52,261 nucleotides of DNA from Vulcanococcus limneticus LL. Its GTDB lineage: Bacteria > Cyanobacteriota > Cyanobacteriia > PCC-6307 > Cyanobiaceae. The DNA is taken from the NCBI RefSeq assembly GCF_002252705.1, contig NZ_NQLA01000020.1:1-52261 (forward strand), in the 5' to 3' direction. The notes beneath the pieces were generated by a model. That model was not told the DNA's origin. It saw only the letters and a program-made list of their open reading frames with translations, and did no database searches. A program made the translations under genes and the position numbers. Positions 8,930 to 17,695 of the stretch are shown here, piece by piece; within the stretch, counting starts at the first letter, position 1; the number at the start of each line of letters is the position of its first letter.

Positions 8930-9709
8930 TCAGTCCTCCAGGCCAGCCGCAATCAGCCGCGCCTGCTCCAGCTGCTCCGCCGTATCCACCGACAGCGACT
9001 CCTCCGCCACCGGAAACGTGCCGATGCCGATGCCCGCCTCCAGCAACCGCAGCTGCTCCAGCTTCTCGCTGTCCTCCAGGGGCGAAGCCGGAAGCTGGGG
9101 CCAGCGGGCCAGCACATCACCCCGGTAGCCGTAGATGCCCACATGGCCCCAGAAGGGCACATGGGCATGCCAGTGCTCCGGCTCCACGCCCCTCACGTGG
9201 GGGATGGCGGAGCGGGAGAAGTAGAGGGCCCGCCCATCGCTGGATACCAGTGTCTTGACCACGTTGGGGTTGTGCACCTTGTCGGCGCCCATGCGGTAGA
9301 CGGGCGTGAGCACCTCCGGCAGCGGCGTGCGGCGTGCAAATTCGGCCGCCATCGCATCGATCACGGCCGGATCGAGGAAGGGCTGGTCTCCCTGCACGTT
9401 CACCACCAGGGTCTCGGCCGGTGAACCACCGCCGAGGGCCACCAGGGGCGCCACAACAGACGCCAAGCGGTCGCTACCGGAGCTGCAGGCCGGACTGGTG
9501 AGCAGGGCCTGGCAGCCCCAGCGCTGCGCCGCCTCAAGCAACTCCTCGGAATCGGTGCAGAGCACCACCGCCGCCGGACTCTCAGCCCGGTGGCAGGCCT
9601 CGAGCACCCGCTGCAGCATCGGCTTGCCGCCGATATCCGCCAGCACCTTGCGGGGCAGGCGGGACGATTCCAGCCGGGCCGGTACGGCCACGATCGTGCG
9701 CATCGCCAT
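8930..9709 (-). CDS. kdsB: 3-deoxy-manno-octulosonate cytidylyltransferase (CMP-Kdo synthetase)
   Basis: Activates Kdo with CTP to give CMP-Kdo, the donor for Kdo transferases. The 259-residue protein starts with VPARLESSRLPRK (residues 9-21), the CTP-binding signature. It carries VVLCTDSEEL, NVQGDQPFLDP, YFSRSAIPH, HVGIYGYR and ESLSVDT, all typical of KdsB. Its start overlaps the stop of the preceding glycosyltransferase as TGATG at 9707-9711, so HIT protein, glycosyltransferase B and kdsB are co-translated. In the rest of the window kdsD, kdsC and kdsA complete the pathway. Confidence 0.95.
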   Translation of the reverse strand: MAMRTIVAVPARLESSRLPRKVLADIGGKPMLQRVLEACHRAESPAAVVLCTDSEELLEAAQRWGCQALLTSPACSSGSDRLASVVAPLVALGGGSPAETLVVNVQGDQPFLDPAVIDAMAAEFARRTPLPEVLTPVYRMGADKVHNPNVVKTLVSSDGRALYFSRSAIPHVRGVEPEHWHAHVPFWGHVGIYGYRGDVLARWPQLPASPLEDSEKLEQLRLLEAGIGIGTFPVAEESLSVDTAEQLEQARLIAAGLED

Positions 9710-10407
9710 CAGTCCCAGAGCCGCGCAGCGTCATCCCGGGCGCCGAACCACTCGGCCGCCAGCGGCCCACCCATGCTGCGCTGCTCCCGGAACCAGGGGC
9801 CGCCCAGGGTCCAGTGCAGCAGCGTGGCGTCCTCGGCCTTGGCCGGATCCTGCACGGCCACCAGGTGGTTCCAGCGCTCGGGCAGGGCGCCGATCTCGTG
9901 GTCGCCGGCGAGCCAGTGGAAGCGGTGCAATTCCAGACCCGTGGCGCTGTTGACGTAGTCCGGGGTGAGGGCGGTGCAGCGGCTGCCGTTGAGCAGCATC
10001 AGCGAGCTCCAGTTCTTCTTGGGGTAGGGGGTCTGGGGCTCGCCCAGGAACTTCACCGTCTCGCTGGGGTTGTGCTCATGCTGCACGCACTGCACCGCAA
10101 ATTGCTCGTCGCGCAGGGCCCAGAGCTCGGCGATGTCGCCGCGGCAGAGCATGTCGCAGTCCATGAACATCGCCCAGCCCTGGTAGCCCATCAGGTGGGG
10201 CACCAGAAAGCGGGTGAAGGAGAAGGCGGTGCTCTGCTTCGGGTCGCGCTCCCGTCGGTAGAGCCCCTGGGCCTCCAACTGGGACGTCACGATCGGCGTG
10301 ATCGCCAGCGGCGCCGAGCTGAGCTGATACAGGCTGTCGATCAGCACGTTGGTGGCCGCCCGCTCCCGCGGGTCGTAGCCGATGAAGACCGGAATGGGCT
10401 GGCTCAT
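9709..10407 (-). CDS. Glycosyltransferase, GT8-like, paralog B
   Basis: This 232-residue protein is strongly similar throughout to the product at 7998-8705. It shares PIPVFIGYDPRER, the FMDCDM DxD (D83, D85), KKNWSSLML, LTPDYVNSATGLELHRF, GDHEIGALPERWNHL and HWTLGGPW. The ATG at 10407 overlaps the HIT gene stop (ATGA); the longer open frame to 10662 lies inside the HIT gene and was rejected. Its stop overlaps the kdsB start. Translational coupling to kdsB suggests that it acts on a Kdo-containing product, but the sugar transferred is unknown. Confidence 0.82.
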   Translation of the reverse strand: MSQPIPVFIGYDPRERAATNVLIDSLYQLSSAPLAITPIVTSQLEAQGLYRRERDPKQSTAFSFTRFLVPHLMGYQGWAMFMDCDMLCRGDIAELWALRDEQFAVQCVQHEHNPSETVKFLGEPQTPYPKKNWSSLMLLNGSRCTALTPDYVNSATGLELHRFHWLAGDHEIGALPERWNHLVAVQDPAKAEDATLLHWTLGGPWFREQRSMGGPLAAEWFGARDDAARLWD

Positions 10408-10913
10408 GGCGCGAGCGTAGGGCCGCCGCCCGCGGCGCCCCAGAGGCCCCGGGCCCGCGCCACCAGCTCCGCCACGGCAACCGGATCGGCCGCCGGCCGA
10501 GTGCCGCTGGCCACCGCCCGATAGAGGTCGGCCACCGCCCAGGCCTCGGTAGCGGCGTCCCTCTCCCGGCGGGGAATCAGGTGCAGATGCAGGTGCCGCG
10601 CCCCCTCCCCGAAGGCGATCGCATAGACGCGCTCGCAGCCCGTGAGCGCCTGAACGAGCCACGAGGCCCGCTGCACCGCCCCGCCCCAGGCGGCGGCCTC
10701 GTCGGGCCGGAACGCGATCGGACCGCCCAGGTGCCTCACGGCATCGAGGATCAGCCAGCCCGCCAGCGGCGCCGGATCGGGGTGGTGGCGCAGCAGCCAG
10801 AGGCCGTCAGAGCCGATCTGCCAGCGGTGCCGGGCGGTGGGATCGACGTGCAGGCGGCAGACGCCGCAGTCGCCAGGGGGAGCGGCGCTGGGCTGGGACG
10901 GGACCTGGGTCAT
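10404..10913 (-). CDS. HIT family (histidine triad) protein
   Basis: This 169-residue protein carries the histidine triad HLHLHLIPR at about residues 107-115 (H107, H109, H111), the active site of HIT nucleotide hydrolases and transferases. An N-terminal CGVCRLHVDP with paired cysteines resembles the zinc-binding start of some HIT proteins. Substrates in the family are nucleotide phosphoramidates or dinucleotides. It is the first gene of the minus-strand unit with glycosyltransferase B and kdsB, and is divergent from kdsA with an 86-base gap. A role in Kdo metabolism is not established. Confidence 0.88.
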   Translation of the reverse strand: MTQVPSQPSAAPPGDCGVCRLHVDPTARHRWQIGSDGLWLLRHHPDPAPLAGWLILDAVRHLGGPIAFRPDEAAAWGGAVQRASWLVQALTGCERVYAIAFGEGARHLHLHLIPRRERDAATEAWAVADLYRAVASGTRPAADPVAVAELVARARGLWGAAGGGPTLAP

Positions 10914-10999
10914 CGGCGTGAGGCGGGCAAGCTCAGGTCGACAGGTTCCGGCATGCTGGCCCCAACCCGGACTGCCGCGCCCGGCGCGATCGCCTGCCC

Positions 11000-11809
11000 A
11001 TGAGCCTCACCCTGATCGCCGGCCCCTGCGTGATCGAGAGCCGCGAACTCGCCCTGGAGATCGCCGAGCAGGTCAAGGCCATCACCGACCGGCTGGGCAT
11101 CCGTTACATCTTCAAGGCCAGCTACGACAAGGCCAACCGCAGTTCGGGCGGCTCGTTCCGCGGCCCCGGCGTCGGCAGCGGCCTGGAGGTGCTGGCGGAG
11201 GTGAAGGAGCGCTTCGGTCTGCCCGTGCTCACCGACATCCACGAGAGCCACCAGGCGGCCCCGGTGGCCGAGGTGGTGGACGTGCTGCAGATCCCGGCCT
11301 TCCTCTGCCGCCAGACCGACCTGCTGCTGGCGGCGGCCGCCGCCACCCGAGGCACCGACAAGATCATCAACGTCAAGAAGGGCCAGTTCCTCGCCCCCTG
11401 GGACATGGCCCAGGTGGTGAAGAAGCTCCGGGAGGCCGGCGTGCAGAACCTCTGGCTCACCGAGCGGGGCACCAGCTTCGGCTACAACACCCTGGTGGTG
11501 GACTACCGCGGCCTGCCCCAGCTGCAGGAGCTGGGCTGCCCGGTGATCTTCGATGCCACCCACTCGGTGCAGCAGCCGGGGGGGAAGGGCACCAGCACCG
11601 GCGGCCAGCGGGAGTTCGTGGCACCCCTGGCCCGGGCCGCGGTGGCCGTGGGGGTGGATGGGCTGTTCATGGAGGTCCATCCCGACCCCGACAACGCCCT
11701 CAGCGACGGGCCCAACATGGTGCCGCTGCACCGGCTTGAGCCGCTGCTGGAGCAGCTGCTGGCCATTCGCGATGCCGTCGCGGGCGGCCTGGCCCCCAGC
11801 AGCGTCTGA
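11000..11809 (+). CDS. kdsA: 2-dehydro-3-deoxyphosphooctonate aldolase (Kdo-8-phosphate synthase)
   Basis: Condenses phosphoenolpyruvate with arabinose-5-phosphate to give Kdo-8-phosphate. The 269-residue TIM-barrel protein shows [58 protein letters not shown] and MEVHPDP. The cysteine at residue 10 in GPC occupies the position that is a metal ligand in class II (metal-dependent) synthases such as that of Aquifex; metal-independent enzymes have Asn there. The ATG at 11000 places the first barrel strand immediately after the start. The next gene starts 12 bases downstream. Confidence 0.96.
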   Translation: MSLTLIAGPCVIESRELALEIAEQVKAITDRLGIRYIFKASYDKANRSSGGSFRGPGVGSGLEVLAEVKERFGLPVLTDIHESHQAAPVAEVVDVLQIPAFLCRQTDLLLAAAAATRGTDKIINVKKGQFLAPWDMAQVVKKLREAGVQNLWLTERGTSFGYNTLVVDYRGLPQLQELGCPVIFDATHSVQQPGGKGTSTGGQREFVAPLARAAVAVGVDGLFMEVHPDPDNALSDGPNMVPLHRLEPLLEQLLAIRDAVAGGLAPSSV

Positions 11810-11821
11810 GCAGGGAACGTC

Positions 11822-12922
11822 ATGCCGGCCCGATCCACCCCTGCCTTCGCCCAGCTGCGCCACGAGCTCAGCTGGTGGAAGCGGGCCCGCCTGCGCCAGC
11901 TGCTGGGCTCCCGGGTGGAGCGGGATGAATGGGAGGCCCTGGCGGCCTACCGCGGACTGGTGCGCCAGGCCTACGGCCAGCGGCCACTGCGGCCGGAACT
12001 GGTGGCCGACCTGTGGGTGCAGGGCGCCTTCCGCAGCCCCACGGGCCTCAAGCCCTTCTTCAGCCCGGCCCGGCGGGAGCGGGAGAACTCCTCGCACCAC
12101 TACGGCCACGACATCCAGCTCAAGCGCCACGCCGGCCTGCCCCTGGTGGGTCCCCCCCTGCCCTGGCTGCTGGAGCACGGCCTCAAGGTGTCGCGCGAGG
12201 CGCAGTTCGAGGCACCGCAGCCCTGGTCGCAGGGCTACCTCTGCATGGGACCGCTGCGGGCCGGCTGGCTGCGGGAGCGCCACGGCCAGCCGGCCCATGC
12301 CATCGGCCCCTGGATCCTCTACGCCCGACCGGTACTGGAGCCTCAGGAGCTGGCGGACCTGCGGACGGAGCTGGGCCCCACCCTGCTGGTGCTGCTGGCC
12401 CACAGCTGGGACCAGGTGGAACGGCGCCTGGACCTGCCAACCTGCGTGGCCCAGGTGCAGGCCCTGGCGGCCGAGCGGGGCTACCGGCAGGTGATCTGGC
12501 TGCGCCACTGGCAGGACCCGGTCCAGCTGCCCCTGCCCCCGAGCTGGATCGTGGCCTGCAACGGCCACCGCTCCAACCCCTGGTTCCTCGATGGCCTGCG
12601 CACCCTGCTGGAGCTGGCTGACGGGCTGGCCAGCAATGCCTTCGGGACGCATCTGGGCTACGGCGCCGCCCTGGGCAAGCGCCTGCACTGGCTCCCGGCA
12701 GCGGCCGAGCAGGACCTCTCCCAGCTGCCGCCGGAGAAGGCGCGCCTGGAGGCCCTGGAGTGGAACGAGCGCCTGCGGCTCAGCCGGGAGCTGGAGGACC
12801 TGCTGGGGCGCTCCGCCGGGGAGACCAGCGGCCAGCCGGAGTTGCTTGCCCTGCTGGAACCGTTCTGGGGCCTGGGCGAGACCCGCTCCCCGGAGGCGCT
12901 GCGCCGGCTGCTGCGGAGCTGA
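11822..12922 (+). CDS. Polysaccharide-associated protein of unknown function, linked to kdsA
   Basis: This 366-residue cytoplasmic protein follows kdsA by 12 bases and is probably co-transcribed. Visible motifs are RRERENSSHHYGHDIQLK (about residues 81-98), a GPWILYARP segment near 160, LLVLLAHSWD at about 184-193, and SNAFGTHLGYGAALGK near 275-290. The layout of a serine-histidine block, a 'time and again' hydrophobic strand, and a late N-x-FGT-x(4)-YGAALGK block recalls a family of capsule/LPS-type proteins of GT-B fold. I cannot name a characterised member. From its position it is a candidate Kdo-glycan transferase or modifying enzyme. That is inference only. Confidence 0.7.
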   Translation: MPARSTPAFAQLRHELSWWKRARLRQLLGSRVERDEWEALAAYRGLVRQAYGQRPLRPELVADLWVQGAFRSPTGLKPFFSPARRERENSSHHYGHDIQLKRHAGLPLVGPPLPWLLEHGLKVSREAQFEAPQPWSQGYLCMGPLRAGWLRERHGQPAHAIGPWILYARPVLEPQELADLRTELGPTLLVLLAHSWDQVERRLDLPTCVAQVQALAAERGYRQVIWLRHWQDPVQLPLPPSWIVACNGHRSNPWFLDGLRTLLELADGLASNAFGTHLGYGAALGKRLHWLPAAAEQDLSQLPPEKARLEALEWNERLRLSRELEDLLGRSAGETSGQPELLALLEPFWGLGETRSPEALRRLLRS

Positions 12923-12967
12923 GGGGAGCTGGGCCGAAGGGGGAAGGCCGGAAAACCCCAGAGAGTT

Positions 12968-12984
12968 GGCCGCCCCTCGCGGCC
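12968..12984. terminator. Possible bidirectional hairpin between convergent genes
   Basis: Arms GGCCGC (12968-12973) and GCGGCC (12979-12984) flank a 5-base loop in the 66-base gap between the convergent kdsA-linked gene and pcrA. There is no U-run on either side, so intrinsic termination is unproven. Confidence 0.3.
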
Positions 12985-12988
12985 GACC

Positions 12989-15433
12989 TCAGGCCTCCAG
13001 GGCTTCAATCGGCGCCAGGCGCGGGTCGAGGATCTTCGGCGGCAGGCCCTCGAACTTCACGGCGATCGAGATCTTCTCGCCGCTGCCGAACAGGTGGGTC
13101 ACCAGGCCCTCCCCGAAGGCGGCATGGCGCAGCCGATCGCCCACCACCCAGGCCTTGCCGGCGCCAGGGCCCACCGCCCGGCGCCTCACCGCATTGGCCG
13201 GAGCCGCGGCGGCACCGCCGGTCGCCACCCGCTGCGACTCCTCCCGGTCCACCCGCGTGAGCCGATCGAGTCGGTTCTCGCGCCGGATGGCGGCTCCGCC
13301 GCTGCGGGGGATATCGCCCTGGACCAGCTCCTCGGGGAGTTCGGAGAGGAACACCGAGGGCACCGCCGGCTCGCGCATGCCGCCCCACAGGCGCCGCTCA
13401 CTGGCGTGGGAGAGGTAGAGGCGCTCCTTGGCCCGCGTAATGCCCACGTAGCAGAGGCGCCGCTCCTCCTCCATCGCCGCCGGATCCTCCAGGGAGCGAT
13501 AGCTGGGAAACAGCCCCTGCTCCATCCCCACCAGGAACACCACCGGGAACTCCAACCCCTTGCTGGCGTGCAGGGTCATCAGGGTGACGCGATCCTTCTC
13601 GGTGTCCTTGCTGTCGGCGTCGCTTGCCAAGGCCGCCGAGGCCAGGAAATCCTCCAGGGAACCCTCGTCGTTTTCCTCCTGGTATTGCAGGGCTGCGTTC
13701 ACCAGTTCGTTGAGGTTGCGGCGCCGATCTTCCGCTTCATCGGTGCCATCGGCGATCAGCTCGGCCACATAGCCGCTCTGCTCCATCACCCGCTGCACCA
13801 GCTCCGAGGGGGGCGCCTCCTGCACGCGCCGCTGCAGGTCGTTGATCAGTTCGCAGAACTGCAGCAGCCCCTTGGCTGAACGCCCCCCCAGGGAGCGCAC
13901 CGCCTCGGGGTCGCTCACCACCTCCCAGAGCGGGATGCCCAGCTGGTTGGAGGCATCGGTGAGGCGCTCGATCGTGGTCTTGCCGATGCCGCGCTTGGGG
14001 GTGTTCAGCACCCGCAGCAGGCTCACGGTGTCGGCCGGATTCACCAGCAGCTTGAGGTAGCCGAGCACGTCCTTGATTTCGCGCCGGTCGTAGAAGCGCA
14101 GACCGCCCACCACGATGTAGGGGATGCCCCAGCGCACCAGTGATTCCTCCATCGCCCGCGACTGGGCATTGGTGCGATAGAGGACCGCCATATCACCCCA
14201 GCGCAGGTCCGGGTGGGCAGCCTCGAGCATCCGCATCCGGTGCACCACGGCTTCGGCCTCGGCGATCTCGTCATCGCAGCGGGTCAGCGTGATCGGCTCG
14301 CCCTCGCCGCGGGTGGGCCGCAGCACCTTGTCGATGCGCTCGCTGTTGTTGGCGATCAGGGCATTAGCCGCCTCCAGGATCGTGGCGGTGGAGCGATAGT
14401 TCTCCTCCAGCTTCACCATCGTGGCGGTGGCGTCATCAGGCGCTCCATCGCCGAAGTCGTCCTGAAAGCCCATCAGGATCGTGAAATCGGCGGCCCTGAA
14501 GCTGTAGATGCTCTGGTCGGCATCGCCCACCACGAACACCGAACGACCCTCCCAGTTGTCGTAGCTCTCCGGGTCCTGGCCGTCGGTGACAAGCAGCTTG
14601 ATCAGGTCGTACTGGGTGCGGTTGGTATCTTGATACTCATCCACGAGCACGTGGCGAAAGCGGCGGTGCCAGTAGTTGCGGATCTGCTCATTCTGGCGCA
14701 GCAATTGCACCGGAAGCAGCAGCAGATCATCGAAATCGAGAGCGTTGTTGGCGGCCAGGGCACGGCGATAACGCCGGTAGGTTTCGGCCATCAACTTGCC
14801 CCGCTGGCCGCCGGCATCGGCCTCCAGCTGCTCGGGCATCCAGCCCTGGTTCTTGGCGCTGCTGATGGCCCAGCGCACCTTCTTGGGCTCGAAGCGCTTG
14901 GGATCCAGGCCCAGCTCCTGGGTCACAATCTCCTTCACCAGGCTCTGGGTGTCGCCCTCGTCGTAGATCGAGAACTGGCGCGTCCAGCTCAGGCCCTCGG
15001 GATCCCTGAACTTGTCGATGTCGAAGCGGAGCAGCCGAGCGAACAGGGCGTGGAAGGTGCCGATCCAGAGGTCCTTGATCACCTCGCGGTAGATGCGGCT
15101 GCGCAGCTGGCGCTGCTCCACCGCCGGCAGGGTGCTCCAGGGTTGGCCGAACTGACTCTGGGCCAGCTTCTGGGCCAGCAGCAGCTCCAGCCGCTCCTTC
15201 ATCTCCCGGGCGGCCTTGTTGGTGAAGGTCACGGCCAGAAGCTCAGCCGGATCCACACCGTGGTGGCCGATCAGGTGGGCAATGCGGTGGGTGAGGGCCC
15301 GGGTCTTGCCGCTGCCGGCACCGGCCACCACCAGCAGCGGGCCTGTGTGGTGGTCCACCGCCTTGCGCTGGGCGTCGTTCAGGCCGGCGAGGAACCCACC
15401 GGAACCGGCGGACTGGGAGCGGTGCGTGACCAT
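12989..15433 (-). CDS. pcrA: ATP-dependent DNA helicase, UvrD/PcrA family
   Basis: A superfamily 1A 3'-5' helicase acting in nucleotide excision and replication repair. The 814-residue protein has the Q-motif region LNDAQRKAVDH, Walker A AGAGSGKT (37-44), VTFTNKAAREMKERL (motif Ia), LVDEYQDTN (motif II), VVGDADQSIYSFRGA-like VVGDADQSIYSFRAA (motif III), LEENYRS (motif IV), VTLMTLHASKGLEF (motif V) and LCYVGITRAKERLYL (motif VI). The last roughly 70 residues (VGDRLRHAAFGEGLV) match the C-terminal Tudor-like domain of PcrA that contacts RNA polymerase. It is divergent from the acyltransferase gene. Confidence 0.95.
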   Translation of the reverse strand: MVTHRSQSAGSGGFLAGLNDAQRKAVDHHTGPLLVVAGAGSGKTRALTHRIAHLIGHHGVDPAELLAVTFTNKAAREMKERLELLLAQKLAQSQFGQPWSTLPAVEQRQLRSRIYREVIKDLWIGTFHALFARLLRFDIDKFRDPEGLSWTRQFSIYDEGDTQSLVKEIVTQELGLDPKRFEPKKVRWAISSAKNQGWMPEQLEADAGGQRGKLMAETYRRYRRALAANNALDFDDLLLLPVQLLRQNEQIRNYWHRRFRHVLVDEYQDTNRTQYDLIKLLVTDGQDPESYDNWEGRSVFVVGDADQSIYSFRAADFTILMGFQDDFGDGAPDDATATMVKLEENYRSTATILEAANALIANNSERIDKVLRPTRGEGEPITLTRCDDEIAEAEAVVHRMRMLEAAHPDLRWGDMAVLYRTNAQSRAMEESLVRWGIPYIVVGGLRFYDRREIKDVLGYLKLLVNPADTVSLLRVLNTPKRGIGKTTIERLTDASNQLGIPLWEVVSDPEAVRSLGGRSAKGLLQFCELINDLQRRVQEAPPSELVQRVMEQSGYVAELIADGTDEAEDRRRNLNELVNAALQYQEENDEGSLEDFLASAALASDADSKDTEKDRVTLMTLHASKGLEFPVVFLVGMEQGLFPSYRSLEDPAAMEEERRLCYVGITRAKERLYLSHASERRLWGGMREPAVPSVFLSELPEELVQGDIPRSGGAAIRRENRLDRLTRVDREESQRVATGGAAAAPANAVRRRAVGPGAGKAWVVGDRLRHAAFGEGLVTHLFGSGEKISIAVKFEGLPPKILDPRLAPIEALEA

Positions 15434-15543
15434 CCACTTAGCTTAGTGATCCCATCGGCCTGAGCCCGATCAGGCCAGCCGAGCTCCCAGCTCCACAATC
15501 TTAGAAAGTCGATCCCACGGATCAGCCCCGCAGGAGAAGCCCA

Positions 15544-17613
15544 GTGTCCACGGGTTCGGCAAGTTCGAGTTATCGCCGTGACATCGACGGGCTGCGGGCC
15601 ATCGCTGTCCTGGCCGTCATCGCCAATCACTTCAACAAAAGCCTGGCACCGAATGGTTTCCTAGGCGTCGACGTCTTCTTTCTGATCTCGGGCTATGTGA
15701 TCACCAGCTCCCTCTCCCGACGGCCGACGACCACATGGAGCGACTGGCTGGCGAGCTTCTACGCCCGGCGGATGAAGCGCCTGCTGCCGGCTTTGCTGGT
15801 CTGCATCGCCGTCACAGTCCTACTGGGGAGCCTCGTGATCCCGCCCTATGCACCCGCTGGAGGCAGCAGCTGGCGAACGGGGGTGAGCGCTATCTTTGGC
15901 CTGTCCAATCTCTATCTCCACAGCACCGCAACCGACTACTTCGCAGAATCCTCCGACTACAACCTCTTCACCCAGACGTGGTCCCTGGGGGTTGAGGAGC
16001 AGTTCTACTTCTTCTTTCCCCTCCTGCTCTGGCTCACGGGCTTTGCCCAGGGCCGGGTTCACGCTGCCAGACGTCTGGCCCTCGCCATCGGTGGCCTTGG
16101 GCTGGGCTCTCTTGGGCTCTACCTGACCTTGGCGAATCACGATGCGGCCGGGGCGTTCTTTCTGATGCCGGCGCGGTTTTGGGAGTTGGGCCTGGGCTGT
16201 CTGGCCTTCCTCACCGTGCAGCGCCAGGGGCGCCTGAATGGGCTGCTCCAGCGGATCAATCCCTGCTGGTTTGCACTACCCCTGGTTGCCCTCCTGTTTG
16301 TTCTGAAGGCCAGGATCACCACGGCCACGCTCGCAGCAGCAGCCCTGACCTGGCTCCTGCTCGTGGCGCTGCGGCCCGGCAGTGCGGTCCACGGCCTGCT
16401 CACGAGGCCGATCGTCCTCTGGTTCGGCGCCCTCTCCTACTCGCTCTACCTCTGGCACTGGAGTGTCCTGGTCCTGAGCCGCTGGACCATCGGCATCCAT
16501 CCCTGGACGGCACCTGGGCAAGCAGGCCTGATGCTGCTGCTGGGCTGGCTGTCCTACCGCTGGATCGAGACGCCGGGTCGCCAGGCCAGCTGGCCCGGCA
16601 GCAGGGCCGCCACGATCAGGGTGGGCCTGGCCGCCGCCTGCCTCACCGCCCTGACGCTGCTGGGGTTTGAACGGACGGCCCTGACGGCGGCCTTTCGCGG
16701 TCGGCCGGCAGCGGCGACCCGCCAGGAAGTGGAGCGCAGCACCATCCCAGCCACAACGGTGACGAAGGCCAACTGCAGCTGGTACCGGGGTCAGGGCCCC
16801 ACCCTGGCCCAGAGCCTGCGCCTGTGCACATTGCCGGCGCGGACAGCTCAATCACCACGGCTCCTGGTGCTCGGTGACAGCCATGCCGGACACCTCACGG
16901 GGCTGCTGGACCGGCTGCACCACGACGACGGGATTGGCCTGCGGTTGCTCTACGTCCACGGTCAGCTGGTGCCCCTCAGCCCGGAGCTGGAAACGCGTGC
17001 CTGGAAGGCCCTGGACAAAGCCCAGCAGGGACGCCTGATCGAACAGACCATGGCGGAGCTCCAGCCTGGGGATGTGCTGGTGATCTCCAATTACCTCGAG
17101 AGTGTCTTCGGAATCGATCGCCGCAATCGCTACGCCGATGACCGAGGCCATCCCCTGACACGAGACCAGGCCTATGCCCTTTGGCTGGGGAAGCTGGAGG
17201 CCCTGGCCCAGCGGGCAGCCCGGAAAAAGGTACCGGTCGTGGTGGTGTTGCCACTGCCCAAGTTCACGCGTGGGCGGGACCTTCCCCCACCGGAACTCTG
17301 TGTGAGGGAGTGGTTTCGTCCACTGCTCGATCCGGGCTGTGAATTCCAGGCGAACCGAGCGCGCCTGCGCCAGCAGATCGGGGCGCTGTCAACGGGGCTC
17401 AAGGCCGCGGCCGCTCGGCAGCCCAACCTGCTGCTCTACGATCCATTTTCGGTGCTCTGCCCTGCACACTCCACGTGCCAGAACTATCTCGGAGGGCGGC
17501 GCACCTTCTTCGACGACGACCATCTCAACAACCAAGGCGGAGCACTGCTCTACGACGACTTCCTCCGCTTTCTGTCGCGTCATGGCCTGCTTTCGAGCCC
17601 TGCTGCTGGCTGA
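15544..17613 (+). CDS. OafA/YrhL-type acyltransferase with C-terminal SGNH domain
   Basis: This 689-residue protein probably O-acetylates a surface polysaccharide. The N-terminal half (about 1-370) is an acyltransferase-3 domain: RRDIDGLRAIAVLAVIANHF with the conserved RxxDGLR, VDVFFLISGYVI, FYARRMKRLLPAL, then about ten membrane helices. The C-terminal half is a periplasmic SGNH hydrolase: VLGDSHAGH (about 439-447) and DDDHLNNQG near 658, giving the Ser and Asp/His of the active site. The GTG start at 15544 has AGGAG seven bases upstream. The third-position composition looks a little less GC-rich than its neighbours. The substrate is unknown; the glycan locus starting at 18.4 kb is the obvious candidate. 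Confidence 0.9.
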   Translation: MSTGSASSSYRRDIDGLRAIAVLAVIANHFNKSLAPNGFLGVDVFFLISGYVITSSLSRRPTTTWSDWLASFYARRMKRLLPALLVCIAVTVLLGSLVIPPYAPAGGSSWRTGVSAIFGLSNLYLHSTATDYFAESSDYNLFTQTWSLGVEEQFYFFFPLLLWLTGFAQGRVHAARRLALAIGGLGLGSLGLYLTLANHDAAGAFFLMPARFWELGLGCLAFLTVQRQGRLNGLLQRINPCWFALPLVALLFVLKARITTATLAAAALTWLLLVALRPGSAVHGLLTRPIVLWFGALSYSLYLWHWSVLVLSRWTIGIHPWTAPGQAGLMLLLGWLSYRWIETPGRQASWPGSRAATIRVGLAAACLTALTLLGFERTALTAAFRGRPAAATRQEVERSTIPATTVTKANCSWYRGQGPTLAQSLRLCTLPARTAQSPRLLVLGDSHAGHLTGLLDRLHHDDGIGLRLLYVHGQLVPLSPELETRAWKALDKAQQGRLIEQTMAELQPGDVLVISNYLESVFGIDRRNRYADDRGHPLTRDQAYALWLGKLEALAQRAARKKVPVVVVLPLPKFTRGRDLPPPELCVREWFRPLLDPGCEFQANRARLRQQIGALSTGLKAAAARQPNLLLYDPFSVLCPAHSTCQNYLGGRRTFFDDDHLNNQGGALLYDDFLRFLSRHGLLSSPAAG

Positions 17614-17695
17614 TTGTGCCGAGAGGCAATCAGCGTCGGTCAGACACTGGGCTCTCCATTCCAGACTCGATCCGATGGCATCCCAATAGGCGCGC

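Noticed and set aside
10910-12688. 592-residue minus-strand open frame opposite kdsA and the next gene
   Set aside because: Antisense shadow with Gln/His/Leu-rich composition; kdsA is unambiguous.
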